A DNA stretch of 64,000 nucleotides from Flavonifractor sp. An100 (GCF_002161175.1 NZ_NFMA01000007.1:1-64000); one strand, 5' to 3'; positions 1-8,733 are shown, numbered from the stretch's first letter. A program made the numbers and translations. The notes: generated from the sequence alone by a model not told the origin.

Positions 1-132
1 AGGAGGGGGAGTTTATCTCCCGTTTGGAGTACAGCGGGGCTCCCACTCAGATCACCGCGCACATTTTCGGAAATAGGGGCGAGTGGAGCACCACCTGGTC
101 TCCCTCCGGGGCCCTTTTTCCTCTCCATTGTT

Positions 133-1071
133 TCAGTTCCTGGGGACCACCTTTTCCTCCAGCCAGGCAAGCAGGTCCTCCATTACCTCCTGACGGTTCA
201 CCTCGTTGAGCATCTCGTGGCGTCCCTCGGGATAGAGCTTCATGGTCACGTCCCGACAGCCGGCCTGACGGAACAGCTTCACCACTCGCTCCACCCCCTT
301 GCCCATGCTCCCCACCGGGTCGTGGTCGCCAGAGAAGAAGTAGACGGGGGTGTCCCGGTCCATTCGTCTCAGATTGTCGAGCTTCCCAATGAACTGAATG
401 CCCCCCAGCATATCCCGGAACATGGACACTGTGGGGTGGAAGGAGCACAGGGGGTCCTTTCCTGCCGCCTGCACCATCTCCCGGTCCCGGCCCAGCCAGC
501 TTCCAGTGTGGGGATCTCCCCGGAAAAAGCGGTTGTAGCCCCCAAGAGAGAGATTGTATACCAGATCACTGACGTACTCCGGTCCCCGAAGGGCACACAG
601 CAGCTCCGCCAGGGCTTTGCCTCCGGCCACCAGGGGTGCCTTCTCCTGTCCGGTGCCAGACAGCACCACCCCATCCAGAGTGCCGGGGTATTGGATCAGG
701 TAGGTCCGGGTGAGGAAGGAACCCATGGAATGGCCCAGCATCACATAGGGCACTCCGGGGTGTCTCTCCCCCTCCAGCTCCCGCAGGCGGTGGATGTCCC
801 GCACCAGGAGGTTCCAGCCGCCCTTGGGGGCAAAGTAGCCATATTTCCCGTCGTCCACCGTCCGGCCGTGGCCCAGATGGTCCTCGCCGCACACCACAAA
901 CCCGTGCTGGAGCAAGAAGTCCGCCACATGGCTATACCGGCCGATATGCTCGGCCACCCCGTGGACAATCTGCACCACCCCCCGGATCTCTCCCTGGGGC
1001 AGCCACTCCACGGCGTGGATGGTGTGGATACCGTCTTCAGACGGATAGTTCAGCTCTCTAGCCTGGCCCAT
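133..1071 (-). CDS. alpha/beta hydrolase, lysophospholipase/monoacylglycerol lipase-like
   Basis: The 312-residue protein belongs to the serine hydrolase family that includes lysophospholipase and monoacylglycerol lipase (COG2267 type). The nucleophile elbow GHSMGS places Ser115. A likely catalytic Asp sits in FFSGDHDPVG near residue 250 and the His in GRHEML near 285. The HG loop (VHGVAEH, residues 36-42) supplies the oxyanion hole. There is no signal peptide, so it is probably cytoplasmic. The ATG is preceded by AGGGAGGAACGACC, a good ribosome site. It is probably a single-gene unit: the next minus-strand gene ends 88 bases upstream. The substrate cannot be told from sequence. Confidence 0.9.
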   Translation of the reverse strand: MGQARELNYPSEDGIHTIHAVEWLPQGEIRGVVQIVHGVAEHIGRYSHVADFLLQHGFVVCGEDHLGHGRTVDDGKYGYFAPKGGWNLLVRDIHRLRELEGERHPGVPYVMLGHSMGSFLTRTYLIQYPGTLDGVVLSGTGQEKAPLVAGGKALAELLCALRGPEYVSDLVYNLSLGGYNRFFRGDPHTGSWLGRDREMVQAAGKDPLCSFHPTVSMFRDMLGGIQFIGKLDNLRRMDRDTPVYFFSGDHDPVGSMGKGVERVVKLFRQAGCRDVTMKLYPEGRHEMLNEVNRQEVMEDLLAWLEEKVVPRN

Positions 1072-1159
1072 GGTCGTTCCTCCCTTGCCAGATGAATTTT
1101 CCCCATCGCTATTCTTATGCCCAGTTTACCCTTGTGTCATCCTCCGGTCAAGAGGGCCA

Positions 1160-1774
1160 TTACATTCGCTCCAGCACACTGCGAATGGCACGGGTGTGGA
1201 GGGCGGCGTCCTGGGCTAGCTCCTGACAAAGCTCCCGGAGGGTCTCCTCCTCCAGGGCCTCCGCGGCGGTCCGGCAGGCCTTCTGCCACCCCTCCTCCCA
1301 CAAATACTGCTCCCGCAGCACCCGGTCCAAAGGTCCGCTCTTTCCTCCCTGGCCCCGCCCTGTGGGCAGAGTGCAGTGCTCCCCTGTCTCCAGAAAATAG
1401 GCCGCCGACAGTCTACGCAAGGCGGTGCGGTGATCGGCGGTCATCTGGGCCAGCATCCGGTATCTTCCCCCTGTGCGCCGGACCAGCTGCCCTCCTGCTG
1501 CCGCCCCCTCCCAGGCCAGTGCCAACAGCTTCTTGAGGATTTGTTGGGTCTGTGTCCCGTCCCCGTTCTCCTGCTCCTGGCTAGACTGCTCCTGGGGGGA
1601 CTGCTGAGGCCCCCCCTGCTTTTCACCCTGTGCCTTTTTCTCCCCGGATACCCCCTCTTGGGACGGTGCCACCTGAATGGGGCTGTCCGTCCGCCCCTCC
1701 ATGACCCGCTCCCACACCCGGCGAAATACCTCCGGGTCCAGCTGTTCCATGCTCCAATCCGGCTGTTCCTGCAT
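1160..1774 (-). CDS. ferritin-like domain protein, function unknown
   Basis: This 204-residue protein has three parts: a short acidic N-terminus, a Gln/Glu-rich low-complexity linker (about residues 38-72), and an all-helical C-terminal half resembling the small ferritin-like proteins of Oscillospiraceae. The helical half carries Glu and His residues (for example YLWEEGWQ and ALHTRAIRS) that could bind metal, but no clean diiron E-ExxH set is visible. There is no signal peptide or membrane segment. The ATG follows GGGGGAAC. The coding call is supported by codon use and its fit between flanking genes. The ferritin-like assignment is an inference from helical character, and no enzymatic role is proposed. 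Confidence 0.65.
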   Translation of the reverse strand: MQEQPDWSMEQLDPEVFRRVWERVMEGRTDSPIQVAPSQEGVSGEKKAQGEKQGGPQQSPQEQSSQEQENGDGTQTQQILKKLLALAWEGAAAGGQLVRRTGGRYRMLAQMTADHRTALRRLSAAYFLETGEHCTLPTGRGQGGKSGPLDRVLREQYLWEEGWQKACRTAAEALEEETLRELCQELAQDAALHTRAIRSVLERM

Positions 1775-1845
1775 AATTGTTCCCCCTTTTCCTGGATTTC
1801 AGTTCCCTTCATTCTATGCGCTTTGGGGAAAAATGTCCCAAACCC

Positions 1846-1874
1846 TTGCCTTTGTCCCCCGGTTATGCTAAAAT
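1846..1874 (+). promoter_or_regulatory. predicted promoter for the PaaI-type thioesterase
   Basis: A TTGCCT -35 box and a TAAAAT -10 box are separated by 17 bases, with a TGC extended -10 element just before the -10. The same TGCTAAAAT arrangement precedes recG at 22816-22824. Confidence 0.5.
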
Positions 1875-1908
1875 TCTCAGGTATTTTTGAAAAAAGGAGC
1901 AACTGATC

Positions 1909-2349
1909 ATGGCCCCCGAAGATCATAACGAATATATCATCCGTACCATCAACACCCCCCATCAATTCGCCTACGAGAGCGGCATCCGGGTTCTGGAAGT
2001 GGAGCCGAGCTATGCCAAAGGCGTGTTGGAAGTAGGTCCTAACAGCATCAATCCCCACGGCAACGTCCACGGCGGCGCTCTTGCCACGCTGGCCGATACG
2101 GTAGGCGGCTGCTGTGCCTGCTCAGAAGGCGGCTCCTGTGTCACCGCCAACTGCTCCATGGAATTTTTGCGTCCGGCCAGCGGTGCGCGGATTTATTGTG
2201 AAGCCACCCCCAAGAAGCTGGGACGTACTCTGTCGGTCATCCAGGTGGTGATGACCAACGAGGAGCAGAAAGTGGTCGCCACTGCCACCTATACGTTTTT
2301 TATGTTTCAAACCGAAGGAAACCCCTCTTTTCCCCCAAAACGGCCTTGA
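1909..2349 (+). CDS. PaaI/YbgC-type hotdog-fold acyl-CoA thioesterase
   Basis: The 146-residue length is normal for a PaaI-family thioesterase. The signature HGNVHGGALATLAD (residues 50-63) is the hotdog-fold helix and active-site loop; the conserved HGG is present. Such enzymes hydrolyse aryl- or acyl-CoA thioesters in the cytoplasm. The ATG follows AAAAAGGAG. The TGA stop lies inside the -35 box of the lysine-riboswitch promoter, so this gene and the next transcript abut. The exact acyl substrate is unknown. Confidence 0.88.
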   Translation: MAPEDHNEYIIRTINTPHQFAYESGIRVLEVEPSYAKGVLEVGPNSINPHGNVHGGALATLADTVGGCCACSEGGSCVTANCSMEFLRPASGARIYCEATPKKLGRTLSVIQVVMTNEEQKVVATATYTFFMFQTEGNPSFPPKRP

Positions 2350-2374
2350 CAAGGCCATTCGTGCGTGATAAGAT
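2346..2374 (+). promoter_or_regulatory. promoter of the lysine-riboswitch transcript
   Basis: A perfect TTGACA is followed after exactly 17 bases by TAAGAT. The -35 hexamer contains the TGA stop codon (2347-2349) of the thioesterase gene. The riboswitch begins about 24 bases after the -10 box, as expected. Confidence 0.75.
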
Positions 2375-2397
2375 ACATGCACTTCCAAGTGAATATT

Positions 2398-2557
2398 GGA
2401 TAGAGGCGCGGTGTACATGCGTACCGATGGACAAGGCCAGGCAGCCGTCCGTCGGGAGAGGGTCTACCGCCGAAGGTTCCCCGGCCTGCCTGGGTCTGGG
2501 TTCCTGGGTCGTAGGAGAATATCCTGCGGACTGTCACAACTTTGTGGAGCGCTATCC
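2398..2557 (+). promoter_or_regulatory. lysine riboswitch (L box) aptamer
   Basis: The 160-base element carries the conserved L-box blocks in order: GGATAGAGGCGCG at the 5' end, ACCGCCGAAGG in the middle, GGACTGTCAC, and GCGCTATCC closing helix P1 with the first block. A terminator hairpin follows 42 bases later. Binding of L-lysine should stabilise the aptamer and favour termination, lowering expression of the NhaC-family gene downstream. The assignment rests on recognised conserved sequence and order. A covariance-model search was not run. Confidence 0.93.
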
Positions 2558-2598
2558 TGAACTTCCCCCCATATCCGTGGGGGAGGAGTATCTGGTCT

Positions 2599-2629
2599 GC
2601 CATGGGCGCTTCGCGTTCATGGCTTTTTT
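2599..2629 (+). terminator. riboswitch expression-platform terminator
   Basis: The hairpin pairs GCCATG with CATGGC and GCGC with GCG around a TTC loop, and is followed by six T residues. It sits between the lysine aptamer and the ribosome site of the transporter gene, where a transcriptional OFF switch is expected. A second possible hairpin (CCCCC/GGGGG at about 2566-2583) lies between them and may be part of the switching structure. Confidence 0.8.
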
Positions 2630-2679
2630 GCGCGCTGCCGGGGATCTGCTTCCCCAAAGAATGTATGGAGGGAAATGTT

Positions 2680-4437
2680 ATGAGAGCAAATCGATCCTGG
2701 CCGGCGCGGCTCATCCTGATTTTGATGATGCTGCTGGCCCTGTCCGTCCCCGCCTTTGCCGCCGGTGCCGACCCCACCGAGGAGACGGGTACCAAGATGA
2801 TCACCTGCCCGGACTGCGGCGGAGTTGGGGCCTGCATGGAGTGCTACGGTCTTGATCCGGAGTGCGCCGTCTGCGGTGGAGCCAACGTCTGCGCCACCTG
2901 TGAGGGAACGGGCTATGTCCCCTCTCCCAGCCACTTTTTCAACACCCCCTTGTCCCTGCTGCCCCCTGTCATCGCCATTGCCCTGGCCCTGATCACTAAG
3001 GAGGTTTACTCCTCCCTGTTTATCGGTATCGTGGTGGGTGGCCTGCTCTACTCCAACTTCTCCTTTGAGGGCACCCTGCTTCACGTGTTCAACGACGGCA
3101 TTGTCTCGGTGCTGTCCGACAGCTACAACGTGGGCATTCTCATCTTCCTGGTAGTGCTGGGTACCCTGGTGTCCCTGATGAACAAGGCCGGCGCCTCCGC
3201 TGCCTTTGGCCGTTGGGCCCAGACCAACATCAAGACCCGGGCGGGAGCCCAGCTGGCCTCCATTGTGCTGGGCTGCCTCATTTTCATCGACGACTACTTC
3301 AACTGCCTGACGGTAGGCTCGGTGATGCGGCCCATTACCGATCAGCACCAGGTCTCCCGGGCCAAGCTGGCCTACATCATCGATGCCACCGCCGCCCCGG
3401 TGTGCATCATCGCCCCCATCTCCTCCTGGGCCGCCGCTGTGGCCAGCTTCGCCGAGGAGGGCCAGGGCCTGAACCTGTTCATCCGGGCCATCCCCTACAA
3501 CTTCTATGCCCTGTTCACCATCGTGATGATGTTTGGGCTGGTCCTGATGAAGGTGGACTTCGGCCCCATGGCCAAGTTTGAACGCAACGCTGTGGAAAAG
3601 GGCGATCTCTTCTCCGGCTCCAACCCCTACGCCATGCTGGACGAGGAGATCGACGAGAGCAAGGGCAAGGTCATCGACCTGGTGCTGCCCATCCTGGTGC
3701 TGGTGGTGTGCTGCGTCATCGGCATGATCTACTCCGGCGGCTTCTTCTCCGGGGAAAATTTCGTCACCGCCTTCTCCAACTCCGACGCCTCGGTGGGCCT
3801 GATGCTGGGCTCCGCCTTCGGCCTGGTCTTTGCCCTGATCTACTACACCGCCCGCCGCTCCATGGCCTTTAAGGACATGATGGCCAGCATCCCCGACGGC
3901 TTCAAGGCCATGGTCCCCGCCATTCTCATCCTCACCTTTGCCTGGAGCCTGAAGGCCATGACCGACTCCCTGGGCGCCAAGTACTTTGTACGGGACTTCG
4001 TCCGCAGCGCCGAGCACCTGCAAATGTTCCTGCCCGTCATCGTCTTTGTCATCGGCTGCCTGCTGGCCTTCGCCACCGGCACCTCCTGGGGCACCTTCGG
4101 TATTCTGATCCCCATTGTGCAAAACGTATTCTCCATGGATGACCCTCTGGCCATCATCTGCATCTCCGCCTGCATGGCCGGCGCGGTGTGCGGCGACCAC
4201 TGCTCCCCCATCTCCGACACCACCATTATGGCCTCTGCGGGCGCCCAGTGCGACCATGTCAACCATGTCTCCACCCAGCTGCCCTACGCCATCTCCTGTG
4301 CGGCCATCGCTGGATGTGCCTACCTATTAGCCGGCATTCTGGCCAGCCAGGGCCTGCCCGGCATTATTGCCCTGCCGGTGGGCATTGTGGCTTTGCTGGG
4401 CTTCCTGGTGGTCATGAAGAACCACCAGACCACCTGA
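2680..4437 (+). CDS. NhaC-family antiporter/amino-acid transporter with exported four-CxxC domain (LysW-like)
   Basis: The 585-residue protein starts with a signal-peptide-like segment (residues 1-28, ending AFAAG). Next comes a Cys-rich stretch with four CxxC pairs (43/46, 52/55, 62/65, 71/74), like a DnaJ-type zinc domain. The rest is a polytopic NhaC-superfamily membrane domain, with conserved parts such as FIDDYFNCLTVGSVMRP and AGAVCGDHCSPISDTT. NhaC-type proteins under L-box control have been predicted to be lysine transporters (LysW). The riboswitch here supports lysine transport rather than simple Na+/H+ exchange, as an inference. The ATG at 2680 was chosen because GGAGGG lies 6-12 bases upstream and because it exposes the signal peptide; the open frame extends further upstream into the riboswitch region. 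Confidence 0.88.
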   Translation: MRANRSWPARLILILMMLLALSVPAFAAGADPTEETGTKMITCPDCGGVGACMECYGLDPECAVCGGANVCATCEGTGYVPSPSHFFNTPLSLLPPVIAIALALITKEVYSSLFIGIVVGGLLYSNFSFEGTLLHVFNDGIVSVLSDSYNVGILIFLVVLGTLVSLMNKAGASAAFGRWAQTNIKTRAGAQLASIVLGCLIFIDDYFNCLTVGSVMRPITDQHQVSRAKLAYIIDATAAPVCIIAPISSWAAAVASFAEEGQGLNLFIRAIPYNFYALFTIVMMFGLVLMKVDFGPMAKFERNAVEKGDLFSGSNPYAMLDEEIDESKGKVIDLVLPILVLVVCCVIGMIYSGGFFSGENFVTAFSNSDASVGLMLGSAFGLVFALIYYTARRSMAFKDMMASIPDGFKAMVPAILILTFAWSLKAMTDSLGAKYFVRDFVRSAEHLQMFLPVIVFVIGCLLAFATGTSWGTFGILIPIVQNVFSMDDPLAIICISACMAGAVCGDHCSPISDTTIMASAGAQCDHVNHVSTQLPYAISCAAIAGCAYLLAGILASQGLPGIIALPVGIVALLGFLVVMKNHQTT

Positions 4438-4455
4438 TTTTTTCTCTTCGTCCCC

Positions 4456-4490
4456 GGTACCGGCCCTTTTCAGGGCCGGTACCTGTTTTT
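4456..4490 (+). terminator. intrinsic terminator after the NhaC-family gene
   Basis: A perfect 11-bp stem GGTACCGGCCC/GGGCCGGTACC with a six-base loop is followed by TGTTTTT. Confidence 0.88.
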
Positions 4491-4566
4491 CTCTTTCCCG
4501 TTGACTTCCCTGCCCAGCCTCGTCATAATAAAATTACCCACCCCGATTTGGAAGGATGATTGCATC

Positions 4567-5559
4567 ATGGAATTTTACGGCACCATAGGTCATGCCTGCA
4601 GCAGCCGGGATATGCTGGTCTCCCTGTTCCAGGCCGGTATGACCGGTGTGCGGCTGAACCTGTCCCACACCAATTTGCAGGCCTGCACTCCTCTACTCCA
4701 GGAAGTTCTCCACCCCGCCGCCCGCCAAGGAGGTGTGTCGGATCCCCACCTGATCATTGACCTCCAGGGGCCGGAGCTGCGAATTGGCCAGCTGCCCGGC
4801 ACCATCTCCCTGGAGGAGGGAGAGGATATTTTGCTGGGAGACGGCGGCGTTCCCGTCCCTGCTGCCGTGGTGTCTGCCTCCAAGCCGGGGCAAAAAATCG
4901 CCATCGACGACAGTGCCCTTCTGTTACAGGTGCGCAAAAACAGCCCTTCGGTGCTGTTATGCCGGGTGATTCGGGGGGGCATTCTCCGCAGCCGGAAGAG
5001 TCTGGCTCTGCTGGGCTGTTCTCTGGACACCCCCGCCCTCACCCCGGAGGACCTGGAAAATCTGGATCTGGCCGGCGAGCTTGGAGTTACCCATATTTTG
5101 CAGCCCTTTGTCCGGGGCAAGGAGGATGTGGACACTCTGCGTCAGGCCCTGAACCAGCGGGGGCTGGACCACGTTCAGATCATGGCGAAGATCGAAAACC
5201 GCGCCGGGGTGGAGCACCTGGACGAGATCATGGCCGCCGCGGACCAGATCTGCATTGCCCGGGGGGATCTGGGCAACTCCATGCCTCTGTCTCACCTGCC
5301 CCGGGTCCAGAAGGACATCTCCCGCCGGTGCCGCAAGGCGGGGGTCCCCTTCTGCCTGGTCACCCAGCTGCTGTGGTCCATGGAGCAGCGCCCCGTGCCG
5401 ACCCGGGCAGAGGTGAGTGATATTTATAATGGTGTACTGGACGGGGCCTCCTCTCTCATGCTCACGGGGGAGACCGCCGTGGGCAAATATCCCGTCCAGG
5501 CCATGGAGTACCTGGTGAACACCGCCCGCCAGGCCATGGAGGACGGGGCAGAGGAGTGA
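4567..5559 (+). CDS. short pyruvate-kinase-like protein lacking the C-terminal domain
   Basis: This 330-residue protein resembles only the A and B domains of pyruvate kinase. Visible matches are RLNLSHTN (canonical RFNFSHG), DLQGPELR (DTKGPEIR), IMAKIEN (the KIEN metal and substrate site), IARGDLG, and VTQLLWSM (ATQMLDSM). The allosteric C-terminal domain of about 120 residues is absent. The Glu and Asp of KIEN and RGDLG are kept, but the TK of DTKGPE is changed to LQ and the VE after GDLG to NS. Activity is therefore uncertain. A full-length enzyme is encoded at 40643-42073, so this is a divergent paralogue. ATG 4567 follows GGAAGGATG. It may have weak or altered kinase activity or a regulatory role. 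Confidence 0.82.
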   Translation: MEFYGTIGHACSSRDMLVSLFQAGMTGVRLNLSHTNLQACTPLLQEVLHPAARQGGVSDPHLIIDLQGPELRIGQLPGTISLEEGEDILLGDGGVPVPAAVVSASKPGQKIAIDDSALLLQVRKNSPSVLLCRVIRGGILRSRKSLALLGCSLDTPALTPEDLENLDLAGELGVTHILQPFVRGKEDVDTLRQALNQRGLDHVQIMAKIENRAGVEHLDEIMAAADQICIARGDLGNSMPLSHLPRVQKDISRRCRKAGVPFCLVTQLLWSMEQRPVPTRAEVSDIYNGVLDGASSLMLTGETAVGKYPVQAMEYLVNTARQAMEDGAEE

Positions 5560-5606
5560 CCGCTGCTGCCTCTGTCCGCCTCTGTATGGGCACTCCCGTC
5601 CTCCGG

Positions 5607-5648
5607 TCCGGCCCTTCCCTGCCGCCGGCCGGATGGGAGGGTTTTTCT
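5607..5648 (+). terminator. possible terminator after the pyruvate-kinase-like gene
   Basis: TCCGGCC (5607-5613) pairs with GGCCGGA (5627-5633), and flanking CTCCC (5593-5597) with GGGAG (5635-5639). A GGTTTTTCTT tract follows. The stem has a large internal loop. Confidence 0.5.
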
Positions 5649-5723
5649 TGTCCCCCAGGGGGAAGACTGGTATACTAAAGGAAAGAACGCCGCCCGGAGG
5701 GCGGACAACGGGAGGACACCCAG

Positions 5724-8405
5724 ATGAACAAACTCATGGTCCTGGACGGCAACTCTCTGGTCAACCGCGCCTTTTACGGCGTCAGCCAGAACTTGACCAC
5801 CCGCTCCGGCCAGCCTACCAACGCTATTTTTGGTTTTCTGAACATTTTAAATAAACTCCTGGAGGAGGAGAACCCCCAGGCTCTGTGCGTCACTTTTGAC
5901 CGGAAGGCCCCCACCTTCCGCCACCTGGCCTACGAGGGCTACAAGGCCACCCGAAAGGGGATGCCCGACGAGCTGGCCAGCCAGATGCCTTTATTAAAGG
6001 ATGTCCTCTCGGCCATGAACATCCCCATGTACGAGCTGGACGGCTGGGAGGCCGACGACCTCATCGGCACCATCGCCCGGCTGGACACCCAGGAGGGCTG
6101 GAACACGGTGGTGGTTACCGGAGACAAGGACTCCCTCCAACTGGTCACCGATGCCACCACCGTCAAGCTGGTGTCCACCCGCATGGGTCGCACCACCACT
6201 AAGGATATGACCCCCGAGGCCTTCCGGGAGGAGTACGGCTTCGACCCCATCCACATCATCGACCTAAAAGCCCTCATGGGGGACGCCAGTGACAACATCC
6301 CCGGTGTGAAGGGGGTGGGGGAAAAGACGGCCATGGCCCTGGTGGGCCGGTACGGCTCCATCGACAATTTATATGCCGCCATGCCGGACATTGAGATGGC
6401 CCCCGGCACCCCCGCCAAGCCAGGAGTGGTCAAGAAGCTCACGGAGGGGGAGGACCAGGCCCGGATGTCCTACGACCTGGCCACCATCCATACCGACGCC
6501 CCCATCTCCTTCCACCCCCAGGACAACCTGCGCCGGGAGGTGGACAATGCCCGACTCTACCAGCTGTTTTTGGACCTGGAATTTGCCAAGCTCATCGACC
6601 GCTACCACCTCACCGCCCCCCAGGGGGAGGGCGCACCCCAGGAGCAGGCGGCGGAGGACACCTGCACCAGCGAGGTGGTGGAGTCCACCCAGCGGCTGGA
6701 GGAGCTGCTGGCACTGTGGCGGGAGCAGCCCTGTGTGGCGGTTCTTCCCCTCCCCTCGCTGGACGTGGTGTGTGTAGAATACACCCCGAAGAAGGGCCAC
6801 AGCCACGCCGCCCTCCTGATGTCCAGCCAGTTGGAGGATTATTCCCATGCTTTGGAATCCCTCTTTGCGCCCGATATCCCCAAGGTGGTCCACGGCTCCA
6901 AGGAGCTGTGCCGCGCCCTGCTCTCTGAGGGTATTGACCCGGCGGGCATTCTCTTTGACACCGAGGTGGCCGCCTACCTGCTGGCCCCCACCGACGGCAG
7001 CTATGACCTGGAAAAGCTGGGCCTGACCTACTATAACCAGGAGTTCCCCAAGGCCGCCGCCTACCTCACCGACGGGGCCTTCGGCCCTCTGGCCGACCCC
7101 GCCGCTCCCACCGCCGCCCTGGTCTCCCACACCGGCCTCATCGGCCGTCTCTACGCCACCCTGTCCCAGCGCCTGGAGGAGCTGGGAATGGATAAGCTCT
7201 ACCGCGAGGTGGAGCTCCCCCTGTGCCCGGTGCTGGCGGAGATGGAACAGGCGGGCTTCCGCATTGACCGGGGGGCCCTGGCCGCCTTTGGGGAGATGCT
7301 CTCCGGGCGCATTGACCGCTGCCAGGGCGAGATCTACCGCCTGGCGGGGGAGGAGTTCAACATCAACTCCACCCAACAGCTGGGCCGCATCCTCTTTGAC
7401 CAGCTGGGCCTGCCCCCGGTGAAGAAGACCAAAACGGGCTACTCCACCAACGCCGACGTGCTGGACAAGCTCCGGGGCCGCCATCCCATCATTGAGGAAA
7501 TTTTGGAGTACCGCCAGCTGACCAAGCTGAAATCCACCTACGTGGACGGCCTGGACAAGGTCATCCCCCCCGACGGCCGCATCCACACCTCCTTCCAGAA
7601 CACCGTCACCGCCACCGGACGGCTGAGCTCCACCGAGCCCAACCTGCAAAACATTCCGGTGCGTACCGAGCTGGGGGCGGAGCTGCGGAAGATGTTTGTG
7701 GCCGAGGAGGGCAATGTGCTGGTGGATGCCGACTACTCCCAGATTGAGCTTCGGCTGCTCTCCTGCATGGCGGGGGACCAGGCCATGATCGACGGCTTCA
7801 ACTCCGGGGCAGACATCCACACCATTACCGCTTCCCAGGTCTTCGGGGTGCCCCAGGAGGAGGTCACCCCCCTCATGCGCCGCAGCGCCAAGGCGGTGAA
7901 CTTTGGCATCGTATACGGCATCTCCCCCTTCTCCCTGTCCCAGGACATTGGGGTCACCGTGGCCCAGGCCAAGGAGTATATGGACAAATATTTTGCCCAC
8001 TACGCTGGGGTCCGCTCCTATATGGACGCCGTGGTGGAGCAGGCCAAAAAGGATGGCTACGTCTCCACCCTCTTCTCCCGCCGCCGCTGGGTGCCCGAGC
8101 TGAAATCTTCCAACTTCAATACCCGCTCCTTCGGGGAGCGGGTGGCCCTCAACGCCCCCATTCAGGGCACCGCCGCCGACATCATCAAGCTGGCCATGAT
8201 CCGGGTGCGAAACCGCCTGAAGGCCGAGGGACTCCGGGGCAGGCTGGTCCTCCAGGTCCACGACGAGCTCATCGTGGAGTGCCCCCGGGAGGAGTCGGAG
8301 CTGGTGCAGCGGCTGGTGAAGGAGGAGATGGAGGGCACGGTTTCCCTCCCGGTGGCTCTGGTGGCGGACACCTCCGCCGGGCAGAGCTGGGCGGACGCCC
8401 ACTGA
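5724..8405 (+). CDS. polA: DNA polymerase I
   Basis: The 893-residue protein shows the family A layout. A 5'-3' exonuclease domain (about 1-290) carries DGWEADDLIGT and DASDNIPGVKGVG. The region corresponding to the 3'-5' exonuclease (about 320-490) follows, then the polymerase domain. The polymerase has motif A DADYSQIELR near 668-677, motif B RRSAKAVNFGIVYG near 719-732 and motif C VHDE near 845-848. The exonuclease region lacks the DxE and later Asp residues needed for proofreading, as in Bacillus and Thermus enzymes. It acts in Okazaki-fragment processing and repair synthesis. The ATG follows GGGAGGACACCCAG. No close upstream partner; a small membrane protein gene follows after 61 bases. 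Confidence 0.98.
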   Translation: MNKLMVLDGNSLVNRAFYGVSQNLTTRSGQPTNAIFGFLNILNKLLEEENPQALCVTFDRKAPTFRHLAYEGYKATRKGMPDELASQMPLLKDVLSAMNIPMYELDGWEADDLIGTIARLDTQEGWNTVVVTGDKDSLQLVTDATTVKLVSTRMGRTTTKDMTPEAFREEYGFDPIHIIDLKALMGDASDNIPGVKGVGEKTAMALVGRYGSIDNLYAAMPDIEMAPGTPAKPGVVKKLTEGEDQARMSYDLATIHTDAPISFHPQDNLRREVDNARLYQLFLDLEFAKLIDRYHLTAPQGEGAPQEQAAEDTCTSEVVESTQRLEELLALWREQPCVAVLPLPSLDVVCVEYTPKKGHSHAALLMSSQLEDYSHALESLFAPDIPKVVHGSKELCRALLSEGIDPAGILFDTEVAAYLLAPTDGSYDLEKLGLTYYNQEFPKAAAYLTDGAFGPLADPAAPTAALVSHTGLIGRLYATLSQRLEELGMDKLYREVELPLCPVLAEMEQAGFRIDRGALAAFGEMLSGRIDRCQGEIYRLAGEEFNINSTQQLGRILFDQLGLPPVKKTKTGYSTNADVLDKLRGRHPIIEEILEYRQLTKLKSTYVDGLDKVIPPDGRIHTSFQNTVTATGRLSSTEPNLQNIPVRTELGAELRKMFVAEEGNVLVDADYSQIELRLLSCMAGDQAMIDGFNSGADIHTITASQVFGVPQEEVTPLMRRSAKAVNFGIVYGISPFSLSQDIGVTVAQAKEYMDKYFAHYAGVRSYMDAVVEQAKKDGYVSTLFSRRRWVPELKSSNFNTRSFGERVALNAPIQGTAADIIKLAMIRVRNRLKAEGLRGRLVLQVHDELIVECPREESELVQRLVKEEMEGTVSLPVALVADTSAGQSWADAH

Positions 8406-8466
8406 TCCCCTCCCCTTTGTTTCGTTCCTACCCACCTGTGGAGAATCGTGAAAAGGAGGCTGTCCC

Positions 8467-8715
8467 ATGTCCGTTGTGAAGACCCTGCTGCGCCGGGCGG
8501 ACCACTGCGTCCGCCAATCCACCTGGAAGGACCTGGCCCTTATCAAGCTGTGTCTGGCAGCCTTGGGCATGCTGCTGGGGCTGGCCGTCTCTCCCCGGAA
8601 GAAAAAGCCCGCCACCCTGGCGGCGGGACTGGTCTTTGTCCCCACCTACCTGCTCCTTCTGGCCCGCTACCTCCCCCTCCTCCTCTGGGCGGGGACGGAG
8701 GAGCCGGAGGACTGA
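8467..8715 (+). CDS. small membrane protein of unknown function
   Basis: An 82-residue protein with two predicted membrane segments (about 25-42 and 50-75) separated by a basic RKKK turn, and an acidic tail. AAAAGGAGG lies at good spacing before the ATG, and the gene sits between polA and a strong terminator, so it is likely co-transcribed with polA. Similar short proteins in this family of bacteria carry uninformative automatic names. No function can be derived. Confidence 0.78.
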   Translation: MSVVKTLLRRADHCVRQSTWKDLALIKLCLAALGMLLGLAVSPRKKKPATLAAGLVFVPTYLLLLARYLPLLLWAGTEEPED

Positions 8716-8733
8716 CATCCCGATTCCCTCTCT

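Noticed and set aside
1-132. Possible 3' end of a gene entering from the left edge, and a short plus-strand frame at 24-209
   Set aside because: No frame in this stretch shows a recognisable family, a ribosome site or a good stop context, and the frame runs antisense into the hydrolase gene. I cannot tell whether a gene ends here.
2617-4266. 549-codon minus-strand frame antisense to the NhaC-family gene
   Set aside because: His/Gly/Asp-rich composition typical of the antisense of a GC-biased gene; the plus-strand protein is clearly real.
6369-8645. 758-codon minus-strand frame antisense to polA
   Set aside because: Covers conserved polymerase motifs on the other strand and has no domain of its own; a third-position GC artefact.
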